From Pseudomonadota bacterium (GTDB taxonomy: Bacteria; Desulfobacterota; Binatia; Binatales; Binataceae): 63,191 nucleotides of DNA. The notes beneath the pieces were generated by a model, which saw nothing but the letters and a program-made list of their open reading frames with translations, was not told the DNA's origin and searched no databases. The position numbers were made by a program, and so were the translations under genes. Each line of letters starts with the position of its first letter. Position 1 is the first letter of the stretch. Location: assembly GCA_021324455.1 (NCBI GenBank), contig JAJPJA010000064.1, forward strand, positions 1 through 63,191, in the 5' to 3' direction. Of the stretch, positions 61,441 to 63,191 are shown one piece after another.

Positions 61441-62442
61441 GTGAAAGCCAAGAGTTTGTGTTTGACCCTAGCCGCGGTTTTGGTAATGGGAGCGATGCTC
61501 AGCGCATGCTCGCATGAGCCGGCCAAGGGGATTCCGGAGAAAACCGAGACCATGGGGCCGCGCCCATGGGAGCCGCTGTACGGCGTCGCGATTCATTCCG
61601 GCACCTGGTTCATCGTTGGCGCGCGCGGTCTGCTGCTGACCACACCCGATCAGGGCAAGAGCTGGCATCGCCGCTCGCTCATCAACCGCGATTTCTACTG
61701 CATCCGCTTCAGTCCCAGCGGCAAGCGCGCCTGGATTACGGGTGAGGACGGCCTGATCTTTGTTTCCGATGACGAGGGCAAAACCTGGACCCAGCAGAAG
61801 TCGGGAACCGAGGACCGGCTGCTCAAGATCGGCATCGCCGACGATCAGCGCGCGGCCGTGGCGGCCAGTGACGGCACCCTGCTCTACACCGCTGACGGCG
61901 GTCAGACCTGGGGAACGAACAAGTTCAAGGATATCACCTTTTTCGATATCGCCATGAATCCCAACGGCGAAGGCTGGACGGTAGGCGAGTTCGAAACCAT
62001 CCTGCATACGACGGACGCGGGCAAGACCTGGCAGGTGCAAAAGGGCGGTATTACGCGCGACTTCCGCGTCGGTCCGTATTTTGCGGTCGATTTCGAGCCT
62101 AACAGTCAGGATGGCTGGGTGGTCGGATTGCAGGGCACGGTACAGTCCACCGCGGACGGCGGCAAGACCTGGCAGGATACCAAGCTGCCGGTCAACCGCG
62201 CCATGTACGTGGCGGTAGGTGCGAACAAGGGCCTGTGGATGGCTGGAGCGGACGGTACTTTCATCAGCGCCAAGCTCAATCAACAGCAATTGGGCGATTG
62301 GCGCGTGGAGAACCCGACCTTCAATGACATCGCCGACCTGGCCATTTCAGGGAGCCTGCAGGTCGCGGTCGGGCTCAACGGAACCGTGATTATCTCGCAG
62401 GACGACGGCGTTCATTGGGAACCCGTCGGGCAGAGCAAGTAA
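61441..62442 (+). CDS. YCF48-like lipoprotein (BNR/Asp-box propeller)
   Basis: 333 residues, GTG start with GAGG upstream. Lipobox-like LSAC in MGAMLSACSHEP. Six Asp-box-like repeats are visible: TTPDQGKSWHRR, SDDEGKTWTQQ, TADGGQTWGT, TTDAGKTWQVQ, TADGGKTWQDT and SQDDGVHWEPV. They occur at roughly 45-residue spacing, as in YCF48/photosystem-II-stability-factor-like propellers. In many proteobacteria a YCF48 protein sits beside DUF1302, DUF1329 and RND (MMPL-like) transporter genes for lipid or sterol uptake. The next gene fits that pattern. Periplasmic, lipid-anchored. Confidence 0.9.
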   Translation: MKAKSLCLTLAAVLVMGAMLSACSHEPAKGIPEKTETMGPRPWEPLYGVAIHSGTWFIVGARGLLLTTPDQGKSWHRRSLINRDFYCIRFSPSGKRAWITGEDGLIFVSDDEGKTWTQQKSGTEDRLLKIGIADDQRAAVAASDGTLLYTADGGQTWGTNKFKDITFFDIAMNPNGEGWTVGEFETILHTTDAGKTWQVQKGGITRDFRVGPYFAVDFEPNSQDGWVVGLQGTVQSTADGGKTWQDTKLPVNRAMYVAVGANKGLWMAGADGTFISAKLNQQQLGDWRVENPTFNDIADLAISGSLQVAVGLNGTVIISQDDGVHWEPVGQSK

Positions 62443-62943
62443 GGCGTCGCGGCGGGCTTGATAAAGGTTGGATCTTATAGGTTGCCCGTCTTGCAATGTG
62501 TTCTTAATTGAGGTACAGCCTTTCGCGTTGGCTGGAATCAGGATTACGGCAGTTCGAACGGAACTGTGAAATCCGCAAGACGCAGTCGATTGCGATTGCG
62601 AAATGAGGTGCGGGGGTTGAAGGCTTTTGCCACATCAGCGGCGCTGGTCCAGAGCGACGCTCAACGGGAGTCAGCGGTTGTGCCCAGGGTAGGGGCACGC
62701 TGCGGCGTCAGTTCCTCGCGCGGCCGGGCGCATCTCCGGCACCCGGCATCTCAGCGGTCACTTTCGTGGGCATGTATGTGCGCCTGCGTTCATGTAACGG
62801 CTCACTTCCGGGCCTGGAGCCCGGCACACAACCGGGCCCCGAGCCCGGCACACAAAAGGAGACACGGCCCCTCCGTATAGCGGAGGGTAGCCGAAACCGA
62901 GGGTAAATCGGTTAAACAGCGGGGTAAAGCAGGGGTAAAACAT
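62443..62943 (+). promoter_or_regulatory. Structured leader upstream of DUF1302-type gene
   Basis: About 500 bases. GAGCCCGGCACACAA is present twice (62817-62831 and 62841-62855). GCCCGG at 62819-62824 and 62843-62848 can each pair with the same CCGGGC at 62832-62837, so two hairpins exclude each other. Downstream CCCTCCG (62869-62875) pairs with CGGAGGG (62881-62887) across TATAG. GGGTAAA occurs at 62901, 62922 and 62933, the last overlapping the likely ribosome-binding site (GGGG eight bases before the start). Attenuator, regulator or chance are all open. Confidence 0.45.
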
Positions 62944-63191
62944 ATGGAAAGAAGAAGTCGGAAACGGTGTGTGTGGCGGATGCCGCTGGCCTTATCCGCG
63001 GCAGCGGCGGTGGCGGTTTTGATCGGTCTTTCCGCTGGCGTGTCGAGTGCCCAGTACGGCGGCACTTCCACCACCACAACTACAACCACGACCACAACCA
63101 GCAACGAGCCGGCGTTCATCAAGAACCTTCACATCACCGGGTTCGTGCAGAACACCTCGGCGACCTGGGTCAATTCCGGCGCGATGGAGTA
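62944..63191 (+). CDS. Probable DUF1302-type outer-membrane protein (partial)
   Basis: 82 residues visible, cut by the window edge. MERRSRKRCVWRMPLALSAAAAVAVLIGLSAGVSSAQ is a Sec signal peptide. A poly-Thr stretch (ten Thr, about residues 43-52) leads to FIKNLHITGFVQNTSATWVNSGAMEY, which resembles the opening of DUF1302 outer-membrane barrel proteins. Assignment rests on the short visible part plus the YCF48 neighbour. If correct, DUF1329 and RND transporter genes should follow outside the window. A ribosome-binding GGGG lies eight bases upstream. Confidence 0.6.
   Translation, partial: MERRSRKRCVWRMPLALSAAAAVAVLIGLSAGVSSAQYGGTSTTTTTTTTTTSNEPAFIKNLHITGFVQNTSATWVNSGAME

Overview
The window is 63.2 kb of GC-rich chromosomal DNA from a Gram-negative, probably uncultured bacterium. 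Several features point to a Desulfobacterota/Candidatus Binatota-like genome, which is an inference from gene content and not a phylogenetic result. They are three CaiB/BaiF CoA-transferase modules, an F420-type luciferase-like oxidoreductase, an amidohydrolase of the N-acyl-D-amino-acid deacylase type, CopA/CopB copper proteins, secreted proteins with Thr-Pro linkers, and a YCF48 lipoprotein followed by a probable DUF1302 protein. I recognised no tRNA, rRNA, CRISPR array, intact insertion sequence, prophage or plasmid marker.

Layout. (1) 1-11522, minus strand: one long exopolysaccharide operon, read from wza (outer-membrane export) through a Wzc-type tyrosine autokinase, a Wzx flippase, a GT2 glycosyltransferase, a GDP-mannose 3,5-epimerase, a WecG/TagA transferase, a WbaP-type initiating phosphotransferase and a Wzy/ligase-type polymerase to a sulfotransferase cut by the window edge. 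A good sigma70-like promoter lies just upstream of wza. (2) 11.9-13.2 kb: a small secreted Thr/Pro protein and an excisionase-type HTH regulator, with inverted repeats upstream. (3) 13.2-21.1 kb: CoA-transferase, cupin, CopB and multicopper oxidase on minus; a double CaiB fusion on plus; an F420-type oxidoreductase on minus. (4) 21.3-30.4 kb: scattered glycan and envelope genes, including a GT4, a small membrane protein, a methyltransferase, a GT-C transferase and a large chimera of secreted domain, GT-C-like membrane domain and PA14.

(5) 30.5-37 kb: a secreted sedolisin (S53) with TIG-like repeats, an SDR dehydrogenase, and a DoxX / beta-solenoid membrane protein / gluconokinase run whose genes overlap. 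(6) 37.4-41.6 kb: a single-domain response regulator facing a very large PAS/GAF hybrid histidine kinase. (7) 41.9-45.8 kb: a hydantoinase A/B pair. (8) 45.8-51.1 kb: UDP-xylose synthase, a GT-C-like protein, YdcF and an SGNH hydrolase, a second envelope-glycan cluster. (9) 51.1-60.9 kb: CocE/NonD hydrolase, a Thr/Pro-linker lipoprotein, a patch of small proteins, an N-acyl-D-amino-acid deacylase-type amidohydrolase, an M20 peptidase convergent with arginine N-succinyltransferase, and a small zinc ribbon. (10) 61.4 kb to the end: a YCF48 lipoprotein and the start of a probable DUF1302 outer-membrane protein behind a structured 0.5-kb leader.

How it fits together: regions 1, 4 and 8 contain most steps of a Wzx/Wzy-type exopolysaccharide pathway. 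These are nucleotide-sugar supply (GDP-L-galactose and UDP-xylose predicted), initiation, elongation, flipping, polymerisation, export and possible sulfation and acylation. The rest is peripheral catabolism (CoA transfer, hydantoinase, deacylases, arginine succinylation), copper handling and signalling.
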